The notes under the pieces were generated by a model. That model was given only the letters and a program-made list of their open reading frames with translations. It was not told the DNA's origin and ran no database searches. From the NCBI GenBank assembly GCA_947644305.1, contig CANRYS010000008.1, positions 1-64,000 of the forward strand: a stretch of DNA of 64,000 nucleotides, given 5' to 3'. Each line of letters starts with the position of its first letter. Position 1 is the first letter of the stretch. Position numbers and translations under genes: made by a program. This stretch comes from an uncultured Roseburia sp. GTDB taxonomy: Bacteria; Bacillota; Clostridia; Lachnospirales; Lachnospiraceae. Below, in pieces: positions 53,800 to 62,938 of this stretch.

Positions 53800-54294
53800 A
53801 TGGAATATATTCAGATTGAACATACCTTTGAACCGGTGTGGAATAAGAATTCCCGAATCCTTATTCTTGGGACATTTCCCTCCGTCAAATCCAGGGAAAA
53901 TCAGTTTTATTATGGGCATCCCCAGAACCGGTTCTGGAAAGTGTTGGCTGCTTTGACCGGAAGTACGGTGCCCCAGACCATTGAGGAGAAAAAGAAAATG
54001 CTTCTAGAGAATGGCATTGCTATCTGGGATGTGATTCAGAGGTGTAGCATTCAGGGCTCCAGTGACAGCTCGATCCGGGATGTTGTGGCCAACGATATAG
54101 CCTCTTTGTTAGAAAAGTCAAAAATTTCTAAGATTTATGGAAATGGAGCAAAGGCGTGTGAGCTGTATGATAAGTTTGTCAGGGAACAGACTGGGATAGA
54201 CATACAAAAACTTCCCTCCACCAGCCCAGCAAATGCTACGTATCAGTTGGAGCGTCTGCAGAAGGAGTGGGGGAGGATATTGGATAAAGATTAG
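53800..54294 (+). CDS. DNA-deoxyinosine glycosylase (UDG superfamily)
   Basis: The product is 164 aa. RILILGTFPSVKSRENQFYY and GHPQNRFWKVLAALTG are the active-site region of the hypoxanthine-DNA glycosylase branch of the uracil glycosylase superfamily; LPSTSPANA near the C-terminus is the second conserved loop. It should remove deaminated bases from DNA. ATG 53800 follows AGGTGA; ATG 53782 is the alternative. It ends 11 bp before feoB. Confidence 0.85.
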   Translation: MEYIQIEHTFEPVWNKNSRILILGTFPSVKSRENQFYYGHPQNRFWKVLAALTGSTVPQTIEEKKKMLLENGIAIWDVIQRCSIQGSSDSSIRDVVANDIASLLEKSKISKIYGNGAKACELYDKFVREQTGIDIQKLPSTSPANATYQLERLQKEWGRILDKD

Positions 54295-54305
54295 GGGAGA
54301 CATTT

Positions 54306-56663
54306 ATGACTTTAAAAGAACTGGAAATTGGAAAAACTGCTGTGATCTTGGAAGTGGGCGGGGAGGGAGCCCTGCGCCAGCATTTTCTGGATATGGGAGT
54401 GATACCTGGGGCAGAGATCACACTGATCAAATATGCACCCATGGGAGATCCCATGGAATTACGGATACACGGTTATGAGCTGACGCTGAGGTTGGCAGAT
54501 GCTGAGCAGATCACGGTTCAGGTAAAAGAAGATGCTGAATTGAGGCAGCAGGACGACCAAAAGGGAAAAAAACGAAATGACAGAAAGGAACATCCGGGGC
54601 TGGGCGAGGGAGGAAAATATCATGTAAAGGCGGAGGAGCATCCACTGCCGGAGCATACGATCCTCAGCTTTGCGCTGGCGGGAAATCAAAACTGCGGAAA
54701 GACCACTCTGTTTAATCAGTTGACGGGAGCCAGCCAGCACGTGGGAAATTTTCCGGGGGTTACTGTGGACCAGAAGAGCGGAGCCATAAAGGGGCATGCA
54801 GATACACTGGTGACGGATCTACCGGGGATCTATTCTCTATCTCCCTATACCAGTGAGGAGATCGTTTCGAGAGAATTTATTCTTCATGAGAAGCCGAAGG
54901 GAATTATAAATATTGTGGATGCCACCAATATCGAGCGCAATCTGTATCTCACCATGCAGTTAATGGAACTGGATGTGCCGATGGTACTGGCGCTGAATAT
55001 GATGGATGAGGTACGGGGCAATGGCGGTTCTGTACACATCAACGAGATGGAAGGCATGTTGGGCATTCCGGTGGTTCCCATCTCAGCGGCGAAAAATGAA
55101 GGAATTCACGAGCTGGTGAGCCACGCTCTTCATGTGGCGAAATATCAGGAGAGACCGGGACGTATGGATTTTTGTGATGAAAAGGAAAATGGCGGTGCGG
55201 TGCACCGGTGTCTCCACGGGATTATGCATTTGATCCAGGATCACGCGGCGGATGCCGGAATTCCGATCCGTTTTGCTGCCACCAAACTGGTGGAGGGGGA
55301 CGAGCGGATCTTAAAGGCGCTGATGCTGAGTCAGAATGAGACAGAAACACTGGAACATATTATTTGTCAGATGGAAGAAGAGAGAGGAATGGATGCCTCG
55401 GCGGCGATCGCCGATATGAGATTTTCCTTTATCCAGAAGCTGGTGGGGCAATGCGTCACCAAACCGAAAGAGAGCAAGGAGCGGGAGAGAAGCCGGCGGA
55501 TGGACCGGATTTTGACTGGCAAATTTACAGCGATCCCTGCGTTTATCGGAATTATGGCTCTGGTATTCTGGCTGACTTTTAACGTTATTGGTGCCTGGCT
55601 GCAGGGGGCTTTTGAGTTTGGCATCGAAAAACTGACCCAGGTCGTGGACGGGGCATTTAGCAGTTGGCACGTAAACGAGGTGCTTCACTCCCTGGTTATC
55701 GATGGTATTTTCAATGGAGTGGGAAGCGTGTTGAGTTTTTTACCGATCATTGTCACATTGTTTTTTTTCCTGTCACTGCTGGAGGATACCGGTTATATGG
55801 CAAGAGTTGCCTTTGTCATGGATAAACTTCTTCGCAAGATCGGTCTTTCTGGAAGAAGCATCGTGCCGATGCTGATCGGCTTTGGGTGTACGGTGCCCGG
55901 CGTCATGGCGAGCCGGACACTGCCTTCGGAACGGGACCGTAAGATGACGATCTTGCTGACGCCCTTTATGAGTTGTACGGCGAAGCTTCCGATCTACGGA
56001 TTTTTTGCCTCTGCCTTTTTCCCAAAACACGGGGCACTCGTTATGATCGGCCTGTACCTTTCCGGGATCGCAGTAGGGATCATGATGGCATTTATTTTGA
56101 AAAATAGTTTGTTTAAAGGAGAGGCTGTACCCTTTGTGATGGAGCTCCCCAATTACCGTGTGCCTGGCATGAAAAATGTGGCGCAGTTGTTATGGGAAAA
56201 GGCAAAAGACTTTTTGCAAAAGGCATTTACGGTGATTTTCGTCGCTACTGTGGTGATCTGGTTTTTACAGACCTTTGGCATTCATTTTAATATGGTAGAA
56301 GATTCCCAGGACAGCATTCTGGCGATGATCGCCGGGGCGATCGCGCCGATATTTGCGCCATTGGGGTTTGGCGACTGGAGGATTTCCACGGCACTGATCA
56401 GTGGTTTTATGGCAAAAGAAAGCGTAGTATCCACACTGTCTATATTATTTGGAGACACTGCCTCTTTATTGTCTGTGATTTCTCCACTGTCCGCACTATC
56501 TTTGCTGATTTTCTGCCTTTTGTATACGCCCTGTGTGGCAGCGGTAGCTTCCATCAAGCGGGAGTTAGGGGGCAGATGGGCGGCAGCAGTGGCAATATTA
56601 CAGTGTGTGATCGCCTGGATCTGCGCATTCCTTGTCTATCTGATCGGGAAGATTCTAGTATAA
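54306..56663 (+). CDS. feoB: Ferrous iron transporter, FeoA-FeoB fusion
   Basis: The product is 785 aa. Residues 1-75 form a FeoA SH3-like domain (TLKELEIGKTAVILEV, then LDMGVIPGAEI). A charged linker leads to the FeoB G domain (GNQNCGKTTLFNQLTGA near 128, VTDLPGIYSL, LNMMDE), a helical domain and about 8-10 membrane segments with the Gate motifs IVPMLIGFGCTVPGVM and FMSCTAKLPIYG. It imports Fe2+. It follows the glycosylase by 11 bp behind GGGGAGAC. Placing it after tetrapyrrole genes fits iron demand for siroheme. Confidence 0.93.
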   Translation: MTLKELEIGKTAVILEVGGEGALRQHFLDMGVIPGAEITLIKYAPMGDPMELRIHGYELTLRLADAEQITVQVKEDAELRQQDDQKGKKRNDRKEHPGLGEGGKYHVKAEEHPLPEHTILSFALAGNQNCGKTTLFNQLTGASQHVGNFPGVTVDQKSGAIKGHADTLVTDLPGIYSLSPYTSEEIVSREFILHEKPKGIINIVDATNIERNLYLTMQLMELDVPMVLALNMMDEVRGNGGSVHINEMEGMLGIPVVPISAAKNEGIHELVSHALHVAKYQERPGRMDFCDEKENGGAVHRCLHGIMHLIQDHAADAGIPIRFAATKLVEGDERILKALMLSQNETETLEHIICQMEEERGMDASAAIADMRFSFIQKLVGQCVTKPKESKERERSRRMDRILTGKFTAIPAFIGIMALVFWLTFNVIGAWLQGAFEFGIEKLTQVVDGAFSSWHVNEVLHSLVIDGIFNGVGSVLSFLPIIVTLFFFLSLLEDTGYMARVAFVMDKLLRKIGLSGRSIVPMLIGFGCTVPGVMASRTLPSERDRKMTILLTPFMSCTAKLPIYGFFASAFFPKHGALVMIGLYLSGIAVGIMMAFILKNSLFKGEAVPFVMELPNYRVPGMKNVAQLLWEKAKDFLQKAFTVIFVATVVIWFLQTFGIHFNMVEDSQDSILAMIAGAIAPIFAPLGFGDWRISTALISGFMAKESVVSTLSILFGDTASLLSVISPLSALSLLIFCLLYTPCVAAVASIKRELGGRWAAAVAILQCVIAWICAFLVYLIGKILV

Positions 56664-56763
56664 TAGTCTGATTCTTAATGATTTGTTAGCCTGATGATGC
56701 ATAAAGTAATAGTAAAAGAAAATACTATAGATGTGAAAGTTCACAAAACTTTCACAAATTTTG

Positions 56764-56805
56764 TTAGCACTCACACTTGACGAGTGCTAACAAAAGTGGT
56801 ATAAC
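56764..56805 (+). promoter_or_regulatory. CIRCE operator and overlapping promoter of hsp20
   Basis: TTAGCACTC-N9-GAGTGCTAA (56764-56790) is a perfect CIRCE site for HrcA. TTGACG at 56778-56783 and TATAAC at 56800-56805 lie 16 bp apart, so HrcA would cover the promoter. Confidence 0.93.
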
Positions 56806-56853
56806 TAAGTTACAGAACAAAAACATCTAATTTTCAGAATGGAGGAATGACTT

Positions 56854-57291
56854 ATGTTAGTACCAAGAATTTTTAATGATAGTTTTACAGACCGTTTTTT
56901 TGATGACATGTTCCGTTTCCCATTCGACACCGTTCGTAAATCACAAGTGCCGGGAATGAACGTGGATGTTCAGGAGTTCGAGGACAGATATTTGATGGAT
57001 ATCGAACTTCCGGGTTATGCAAAAGAAGATATACAGGCGGACCTGAAAGACGGATACCTGACGATATCGGCCAATCATACGGAGAACCAGGATGAAAAGG
57101 ACGAAGAAGGGAAATATATTCGTAGGGAACGCTATTATGGCCAGTGCCAGAGAAGCTTTTTCGTCGGAAAAGAGCTTACCGAGGAAGATATCAAGGCAAG
57201 TTTTAAAGATGGTATTCTGAAACTTACCGTTCCGAAGAAAGAGAAAAATCCTGCGGTAGAGGAGAAAAAACAGATCGCTATCGAGGGATGA
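56854..57291 (+). CDS. Hsp20 / alpha-crystallin small heat-shock protein
   Basis: The product is 145 aa. The N-terminus is short and Phe-rich; the alpha-crystallin domain spans about 38-130 (MNVDVQEFEDRYLMDIELPG, then FKDGILKLTVPKKE). It is an ATP-independent holdase. The start is ATG 56854 behind GGAGG. HrcA control is indicated by the CIRCE site. The gene is monocistronic with its own terminator. Confidence 0.95.
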   Translation: MLVPRIFNDSFTDRFFDDMFRFPFDTVRKSQVPGMNVDVQEFEDRYLMDIELPGYAKEDIQADLKDGYLTISANHTENQDEKDEEGKYIRRERYYGQCQRSFFVGKELTEEDIKASFKDGILKLTVPKKEKNPAVEEKKQIAIEG

Positions 57292-57323
57292 GACAACATC
57301 ATTAATTAAAAGAAAAACATTTG

Positions 57324-57372
57324 CGGAGGGATTCTAAAGGGCGAAAGGCATTCTGTGAATCTCTCCGTTTTT
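57324..57372 (+). terminator. hsp20 terminator
   Basis: CGGAGGGATTC pairs with GAATCTCTCCG and is followed by five T. Confidence 0.75.
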
Positions 57373-57382
57373 ATATATTTCA

Positions 57383-57961
57383 TTACAGCCCCAATAAAAT
57401 CTTTATTCCCAGAAGAATAAGAACGATCCCTCCTGCTATCTCCGCTTTCTTTTGAAAACGGCTTCCAAATACGCGGCCAATGCCCACCCCAGCGACAGAG
57501 AAAAGGCAGGTGGTCAGTGCGGTGATTACGCAGGCAAGGAGGGTGTTGAGGAAAGGCGTCAGAGAAGAAGAGAGGGAGACGGGGATGCAGGCAAAAGTGA
57601 CACCAGCGGCCAGGGCATCGATGCTTGTAGCGATGGCCAGTAAAAACATTTCCTGAATTCCTAGTCCTCCATCCTGTCGGGTGTCGTTTTCCGTCAGAGC
57701 TTCCCGAAGCATATTTCCACCGATAAAGAAAAGGAGGACAAAGGCGATCCAGGGGGAAAAGGAAGTGATATAGCTGGTGAACTGAATGCCTAAAAGGTAG
57801 CCGACAAGGGGCATAAGTCCCTGAAAGGTCCCAAACCAGATCCCTACGATCAGTGCATTTTTGAAAGTTGCCTTTGGCAGAGCCAGTCCTTTGCAGATGG
57901 ACACGGCGAAGGCGTCCATAGAAAGACCAGCAGCAAGAAAAAGTACAGTAAATAGGTTCAT
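57383..57961 (-). CDS. mntP: Manganese efflux pump MntP
   Basis: The product is 192 aa with six membrane segments, the DUF204/MntP length. Family marks are AAGLSMDAFAVSICKGLALP near the N-terminus and LAIATSIDALAAGVTFACIP in the repeat half, both with the conserved Asp in the membrane. It exports Mn2+. The start ATG follows AGGAGG. It is preceded by a riboswitch and terminator. Confidence 0.93.
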   Translation of the reverse strand: MNLFTVLFLAAGLSMDAFAVSICKGLALPKATFKNALIVGIWFGTFQGLMPLVGYLLGIQFTSYITSFSPWIAFVLLFFIGGNMLREALTENDTRQDGGLGIQEMFLLAIATSIDALAAGVTFACIPVSLSSSLTPFLNTLLACVITALTTCLFSVAGVGIGRVFGSRFQKKAEIAGGIVLILLGIKILLGL

Positions 57962-58031
57962 TTTTATCTCCTCCTAACGAAACCCTCATGCAAGCATGTA
58001 GTATTCTCATACATCAGGTTTACTTTTACAA

Positions 58032-58075
58032 TAAAAGACTCATATATGGCACGACCAGGCGCCATATATGAGTCT
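58032..58075 (-). terminator. Riboswitch-controlled terminator in the mntP leader
   Basis: A perfect 15-bp stem AGACTCATATATGGC / GCCATATATGAGTCT is followed on the minus strand by TTTTAT. Its left arm shares CTCAT with the closing helix of the riboswitch, so the two structures exclude each other. Confidence 0.85.
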
Positions 58076-58167
58076 CGTTCATTAAGATATGCCAGACCGG
58101 CGATAAAGGACGTCGGACAGTATGTTGACATATCACACAACAGAAATTATGCAAACTACTCCCTCAT
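58068..58167 (-). ncRNA. yybP-ykoY manganese riboswitch
   Basis: On the minus strand ATGAG/CTCAT (58163-58167 with 58068-58072) closes the element. The two conserved inner loops of the family are present: GGGAGTAG right after the 5' arm and ACGAGA right before the 3' arm. Two arms lie between them. The family binds Mn2+ and controls mntP-type genes. Metal binding should keep the terminator from forming and turn mntP on. Confidence 0.85.
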
Positions 58168-58179
58168 AAGGTTGTACTA

Positions 58180-58208
58180 ATGATACTAAAATTAGTAGTG
58201 AAAGTCAA
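58180..58208 (-). promoter_or_regulatory. Sigma-A promoter of mntP
   Basis: On the minus strand TTGACT and TATCAT are 17 bp apart, starting the riboswitch leader. Confidence 0.65.
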
Positions 58209-58231
58209 TCATTTTTGTAAAAGATTTTTTC

Positions 58232-58260
58232 GTGACAATGTCCCGGTAGTGTATTATAAT
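58232..58260 (+). promoter_or_regulatory. Sigma-A promoter of the wall hydrolase
   Basis: GTGACA and TATAAT are 17 bp apart, about 70 nt before ATG 58329, back to back with the mntP promoter. Confidence 0.65.
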
Positions 58261-58328
58261 AATGATGGGTAAAGGTATATTTACCTTTTGACCCTGGTAT
58301 CAGGAAACGAAAGAGGAAGGGATATACA

Positions 58329-59624
58329 ATGAGGCACAAGTTTAAAATGCTGGCAATAGCGGTGGGAATTATATTTTTGGTATTGGCGGCACACAGTAAG
58401 ACAGAGGCGGCAGTCAAAGACTTTCAAGTATCTACACAGACATGGAATACTGTGGATGTTATGGTTGGGGATACCGGTTATCTCAGACCCCAGACAGAAA
58501 ATCTCAAAGATCCTTTGGGACAGCCGGTTCAGATCGCTAGTTGGGTATATTCCAGTCATGATCCCTCGGTGGTGGCTGTGGATGGAGATGGATGCTATCA
58601 AGCGCTTCAGATGGGATCTAGTGAGGTGAGTATTCAGGGATATTCTTCATCAGGAATGTTGCTGTTTTACGCGACGTGTACCATTCAGGTATCGGTGGAT
58701 ATGTCAGGGGTGACTTTGGAAAAAAATAATCTGACTGGGTATCTGTGCGGTGAAAGCCAATTTTCAGAGAATATTCAGATCTTGTCTTCTATCGTTTTGA
58801 ATGAGGAGAATTCAGAATTTACATACAGTTCGACGAATCCCGATATGTCGGTGGGATGCAGCCTGAAGGACAATGTGCTGATCATAGAGAGTGGTTCAGA
58901 GGGAAAGGCGGTTTTGCGTGTGACGATCAATGGAAAAGTCTTTGAGGTTCCCATCACCATTACAAGGTTGGAGATCACTAAACGCAGTTATGTGGGTTCA
59001 AAGGGGAAGACTTTTCACCTGAGAATAAAAGGGACCAGAGAAAAAGTGGTGTGGAGTAGCAGTAACCCAAAAGTAGTAAAAGTAGCCAGGAGCGGCAACG
59101 TTCGAATGCGCCGAAATGGAAATGCGGTTATTACGGCAGAAGTTGCGGGGCATAAACTGGGCTGTGCCGTATCTGTCATTTCATCCAAGCTTCTTAAGGT
59201 GGTGAAGCGGGCGAAATATATCGGGGCGAACTGGAAATACAGCCAGCCTAAGAGAATGCAGAATGGATATTATGATTGCAGTGCCCTTGTCTGGAAATCT
59301 TACAGCCGGATGGGGAAAAAATTTGGCATGGCAAACTATGCCCCAGTGGCAGCGGATCTTGCTAAATGGTGCAAAAAACACGGTAAGGTTCTGACAAAGT
59401 CCTATACCACACAGCATATACAGAAAATGAAGTTCCAGCCGGGGGATCTGATGTTTGAGACCGGTCAGGACAACGGAAGATATAAGGGGATCTATCATGT
59501 GGAAATGTTTGTCGGATATGCGGTGGCCTATTATGATCAAAAGGGAAAACCGGTGCTCAATGAGCTTTGGGCGGCGAGGCCGGAGGGCTGTTATGGCGGA
59601 GGGCATCTTATGGAGCGTCCCTAG
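58329..59624 (+). CDS. Secreted Big_2 / NlpC-P60-like cell wall hydrolase
   Basis: The product is 431 aa. A signal peptide (about 1-28) is followed by Ig-like Big_2 domains (KVVWSSSNPKVVKVARSGNV near 240). The C-terminal cysteine peptidase domain of NlpC/P60 type has Cys in GYYDCSALVWKSY near 318 and His in IYHVEMFVGYAV near 383. It should cut peptide stems of peptidoglycan. It shares the Big_2 module with the 1307-aa protein at 36042. It ends convergently with the OPT gene. Confidence 0.8.
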   Translation: MRHKFKMLAIAVGIIFLVLAAHSKTEAAVKDFQVSTQTWNTVDVMVGDTGYLRPQTENLKDPLGQPVQIASWVYSSHDPSVVAVDGDGCYQALQMGSSEVSIQGYSSSGMLLFYATCTIQVSVDMSGVTLEKNNLTGYLCGESQFSENIQILSSIVLNEENSEFTYSSTNPDMSVGCSLKDNVLIIESGSEGKAVLRVTINGKVFEVPITITRLEITKRSYVGSKGKTFHLRIKGTREKVVWSSSNPKVVKVARSGNVRMRRNGNAVITAEVAGHKLGCAVSVISSKLLKVVKRAKYIGANWKYSQPKRMQNGYYDCSALVWKSYSRMGKKFGMANYAPVAADLAKWCKKHGKVLTKSYTTQHIQKMKFQPGDLMFETGQDNGRYKGIYHVEMFVGYAVAYYDQKGKPVLNELWAARPEGCYGGGHLMERP

Positions 59625-59649
59625 TACAACGAATATTAAGCAACGGTAA

Positions 59650-61527
59650 TTATTTTGTACTGGAGCGGTGGAGACAGAACAGGATCACCAGTATAAGCAG
59701 GGAACCGCCGAAAATTCCGGTATTTGCTATTTGTGATAGATCAATCTTGTGTTCCACAGAGAGGACAGCGAGGATGGCCAGGAATATTCCCACCAGTCCC
59801 TCTCCGGCGATCATACCAGAGCTGAACAAAATTCCATTGTTCAGCTTTCTTTTTTTGTCCTCTTCGGAAAGCTTTCTCTTTTCAAGAAATAGTCGGATGA
59901 GTCCTCCCAACATGATACAAGTGCTGAGTTCTAACGGCAGATAGAGGCCGATGGCCACGGGGAGTACCGGGATTCGCAATATTTCGACTGCGATGGCGAT
60001 AAAGATGCCGATAAAGATCAATCCCCAGGGAAGATTTCCATTCATAACGCCTTCCACCAGCATCTTCATCAGTGTGGCCTGCGGAGCAGATAATTCGGTG
60101 GAACCAAATCCCCAGGCAGAATTCAGTAAGTATAATACTCCCCCGATGGCGATGGCAGCAGCGATGGTTCCGATTAGTTCACCGATCTGCTGTTTTTTGG
60201 GGGTGGCACCCAGCAGAAATCCGGTCTTCAGATCTTGGGAAGTATCCCCTGCCATACAGGAGACGATGCAGATGATGGAACCGATGGCGATGGCGGCCTG
60301 CATCCCGTGGGAACCGGCTTCTCCAGCAGCTTTCAGGATCAGGGTAGAAAAAAGGAGCGTGGCGATGGCCATACCGGAAACTGGGTTGTTGCTGCTTCCC
60401 ACAAGTCCTACCATACGTGAGGATACGGTGGCGAAGAAGAATCCGAATAGAATGACCAGGGCGGCGCCGAGTAGAGTAACAGGAACAACAGGTAATAACC
60501 ATATAAACAGAATCATTGCTAAAATCGCTGAAAAGATAAACTTCATGTTAAGCTCCAGAGAGGTTCGTTCAGTGCTTACATTTTTGGAGGAGGAAAGCCC
60601 TTTGATGGAATCCCGGAAGGTGGAAAGAATCAGCGGAAGGGATTTGATCAGACTGATGATACCACCTGCCGCTACGGCGCCAGCGCCAATGTAACGGATG
60701 TAGAGACTCCAGATATTGCTGGCACCTCCTTTGGTATAAAGATGAAAGATCGTTTCATTGCCAGGATAAAGAACCGTATCCGAGCCGAAGAGAACGATGG
60801 CGGGAATCAGCACAAACCATCCCAGGATACCACCTGCCAGCATGAAGGATGCAATTCTCGGACCACATATAAAACCAACTCCGATGAGAGCGGGGTATAC
60901 CTGGGTGGATAATTCTGTCTTTAGCAACGAAATATTGACAGAGATCTTACCGGGAATAACCTTTAATCCATCCACGAGAAATTTGCACAGAGCGGCAAAT
61001 CCCATGCCGCCAAATACAGTTTTAGCACCTTCGCCGCCTTTTTCACCGGCGAGCAGAACTTCAGCGCAGGCGGTACCTTCTGGATAGGGAAGGGTCTTAT
61101 GTTCCTGAACAATAAGGGCGCGGCGAAGGGGCACCATAAACATGACGCCTAAAATACCTCCACAGATGGAGATAATGAAGATTTCAAATATGCCAGGAGC
61201 TTCCATGATTCCCTCTGCCGCCCACAGAAAGAGTGCCGGAAGGGTGAAAATGGCCCCGGCGGCCAGAGATTCTCCTGCGGAACCGATCGTCTGCACCATG
61301 TTGCTTTCCAGGATCGAATCACGGCGAAGGACAATGCGGATGATACCCATAGAGATTACGGCAGCAGGAATGGAGGCTGAGACGGTCATTCCAACCCGAA
61401 GGCCAAGGTAGGCATTGGCGGCTCCAAATACAATGGCGAGAAGAACTCCCATAATAATAGAAGAGACTGTGAGTTCAGAAGGGGATTTTTCAGGTGATAT
61501 ATATGGTTTGAATTCCGTATCCTTCAT
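59650..61527 (-). CDS. OPT-family oligopeptide transporter
   Basis: The product is 625 aa with about 14-16 membrane segments. The N-terminal SELTVSSIIMGVLLAIVFGA, then YLGLRVGMTVSASIPAAVIS, TLPYPEGTACAEVLLAGE, and DTSQDLKTGFLLGATPKKQQ are hallmarks of bacterial OPT proteins. It probably imports peptides or metal-chelate compounds; the substrate is unknown. ATG 61527 is behind AAAGGAT. It is transcribed alone. Confidence 0.92.
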   Translation of the reverse strand: MKDTEFKPYISPEKSPSELTVSSIIMGVLLAIVFGAANAYLGLRVGMTVSASIPAAVISMGIIRIVLRRDSILESNMVQTIGSAGESLAAGAIFTLPALFLWAAEGIMEAPGIFEIFIISICGGILGVMFMVPLRRALIVQEHKTLPYPEGTACAEVLLAGEKGGEGAKTVFGGMGFAALCKFLVDGLKVIPGKISVNISLLKTELSTQVYPALIGVGFICGPRIASFMLAGGILGWFVLIPAIVLFGSDTVLYPGNETIFHLYTKGGASNIWSLYIRYIGAGAVAAGGIISLIKSLPLILSTFRDSIKGLSSSKNVSTERTSLELNMKFIFSAILAMILFIWLLPVVPVTLLGAALVILFGFFFATVSSRMVGLVGSSNNPVSGMAIATLLFSTLILKAAGEAGSHGMQAAIAIGSIICIVSCMAGDTSQDLKTGFLLGATPKKQQIGELIGTIAAAIAIGGVLYLLNSAWGFGSTELSAPQATLMKMLVEGVMNGNLPWGLIFIGIFIAIAVEILRIPVLPVAIGLYLPLELSTCIMLGGLIRLFLEKRKLSEEDKKRKLNNGILFSSGMIAGEGLVGIFLAILAVLSVEHKIDLSQIANTGIFGGSLLILVILFCLHRSSTK

Positions 61528-61566
61528 AATGACAAGATCCTTTCTGGCTTATTTTTTATGATGAGT

Positions 61567-61595
61567 ATTATAGTACTAGGAACTAAAGTGCACAA
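61567..61595 (-). promoter_or_regulatory. Sigma-A-like promoter of the OPT gene
   Basis: On the minus strand TTGTGC and TATAAT are 17 bp apart, 40 nt before the start codon. Confidence 0.6.
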
Positions 61596-61873
61596 AAAAT
61601 GGAGATATTATTCAGTGATCTGATTCATATTATAGAAGAAAGCAGCGTTTTACATAGGGTTTGGGTGATAAAATGTAAAAACACATAGAAAATTATAAAA
61701 TATGGTAAAAATTTGACGATTTTGAAAGAAATATGTGAACATTAAATGAAGAAAATGTAATTATGACATAAAATTCTCTTGCAAAAACGAGAAAAAGCAT
61801 ATATAATGCAAAACAAAGCATTTGAAAAAACTCTGTATATTCAGTAATTTAGGAGATTGGAGGTATTGTTATT
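61596..61873 (+). promoter_or_regulatory. spo0A upstream region with a vegetative promoter
   Basis: The AT-rich gap between OPT and spo0A contains TTGCAA (61779-61784), 17 bp and TATAAT (61802-61807). GGAGATTGGAGG precedes the start. I do not see a clear 0A box (TGTCGAA) or sigma-H promoter, both of which would be expected for autoregulated spo0A. Confidence 0.6.
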
Positions 61874-62671
61874 ATGAATAAAGTAAAAGTCTTGATCGTA
61901 GATGACAGTATGAGAACGGCTGCCATGATCCGAGAAAGTTTGCAAGACGACAGCGAAGTAGAAGTAGTAGGGCATGCCGAGGATGGAGTAGAGGCGATCG
62001 AGATGATTCGGGAAACTTCACCAGATATTGTGTTTTTAGATCTGATTATGCCAAAGATGGACGGTTTACTTGTGTTAGAGAAGATACACCGGGGGTTGCC
62101 TGGAATTGATAAAAGACCGGATTTTATAGTGGTGACAGCAGTGACGCAGGAAAATGTGATGCAGTCTGCATTTCAGTACGGGGCCTCGTATTATTTGCTG
62201 AAGCCATTTGAAAAAGAGACAATTCTGGCAAAAGTACAGCAGTTGAAACCAGGAAACAGAGCCATGTTGGTTAATTACGGAGAACATTTTCAAAGTGAGA
62301 GCAGACCCGGTTATAACCTGGAATTGGATGTGACTAATATTATACATGAGATTGGAGTACCCGCACATATTAAAGGTTATCAGTATTTGAGAGATGCCAT
62401 CATGATGTCAGTGGATGACAGTGGGATGCTCAATTCCATTACAAAGATCCTTTACCCGTCTATTGCAAAGCAGCATCAGACGACTCCTAGTAGGGTGGAG
62501 AGAGCGATCAGACATGCGATTGAAGTGGCTTGGTCTAGAGGAAAAGTAGATACAATTGATGAATTATTCGGATATACTGTGAACAATGGAAAAGGAAAAC
62601 CTACCAATTCGGAATTTGTAGCGTTAATTGCAGATAAGATACGACTAGAGCAGAAAATGCGTGCGAATTAA
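61874..62671 (+). CDS. spo0A: Sporulation master regulator Spo0A
   Basis: The product is 265 aa. The receiver domain has D10/D11 (VLIVDDSMR), phosphoacceptor D56 in [12 protein letters not shown] and Lys in LLKPFEKE. The C-terminal Spo0A DNA-binding domain includes [18 protein letters not shown] and [20 protein letters not shown], the recognition helix region. It switches on sporulation genes when phosphorylated. In most Clostridia it directly follows spoIVB; here 19 kb intervene. Confidence 0.96.
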   Translation: MNKVKVLIVDDSMRTAAMIRESLQDDSEVEVVGHAEDGVEAIEMIRETSPDIVFLDLIMPKMDGLLVLEKIHRGLPGIDKRPDFIVVTAVTQENVMQSAFQYGASYYLLKPFEKETILAKVQQLKPGNRAMLVNYGEHFQSESRPGYNLELDVTNIIHEIGVPAHIKGYQYLRDAIMMSVDDSGMLNSITKILYPSIAKQHQTTPSRVERAIRHAIEVAWSRGKVDTIDELFGYTVNNGKGKPTNSEFVALIADKIRLEQKMRAN

Positions 62672-62761
62672 AAAATTTCCAGACAGGAAGCCTGACAAGA
62701 TGCTCCCTGATACTGGTAAACTGTATATACAAAACTATTTCAAAGGCTGAGGTGAAATGAG

Positions 62762-62804
62762 CACCATCATGAATTTCGGGATACCTATTCATGATGGTGT
62801 TTTT
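62762..62804 (+). terminator. spo0A terminator
   Basis: A perfect 13-bp stem CACCATCATGAAT / ATTCATGATGGTG is followed by TTTTT. Confidence 0.9.
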
Positions 62805-62868
62805 GCATTTTCATGAAGCGGGACACTCGTAATTTTCGATGTGGCGGAGCCAGTTTGCAAGACACTGG

Positions 62869-62897
62869 TTGCATTTTCGGGATTTTTCTTATATAAT
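62869..62897 (+). promoter_or_regulatory. Sigma-A promoter of rel
   Basis: TTGCAT and TATAAT are 17 bp apart, about 40 nt before ATG 62939. Confidence 0.7.
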
Positions 62898-62938
62898 TAT
62901 AAATATGCGACAAAAAACATCTGAAAGGGTTGGTATGT

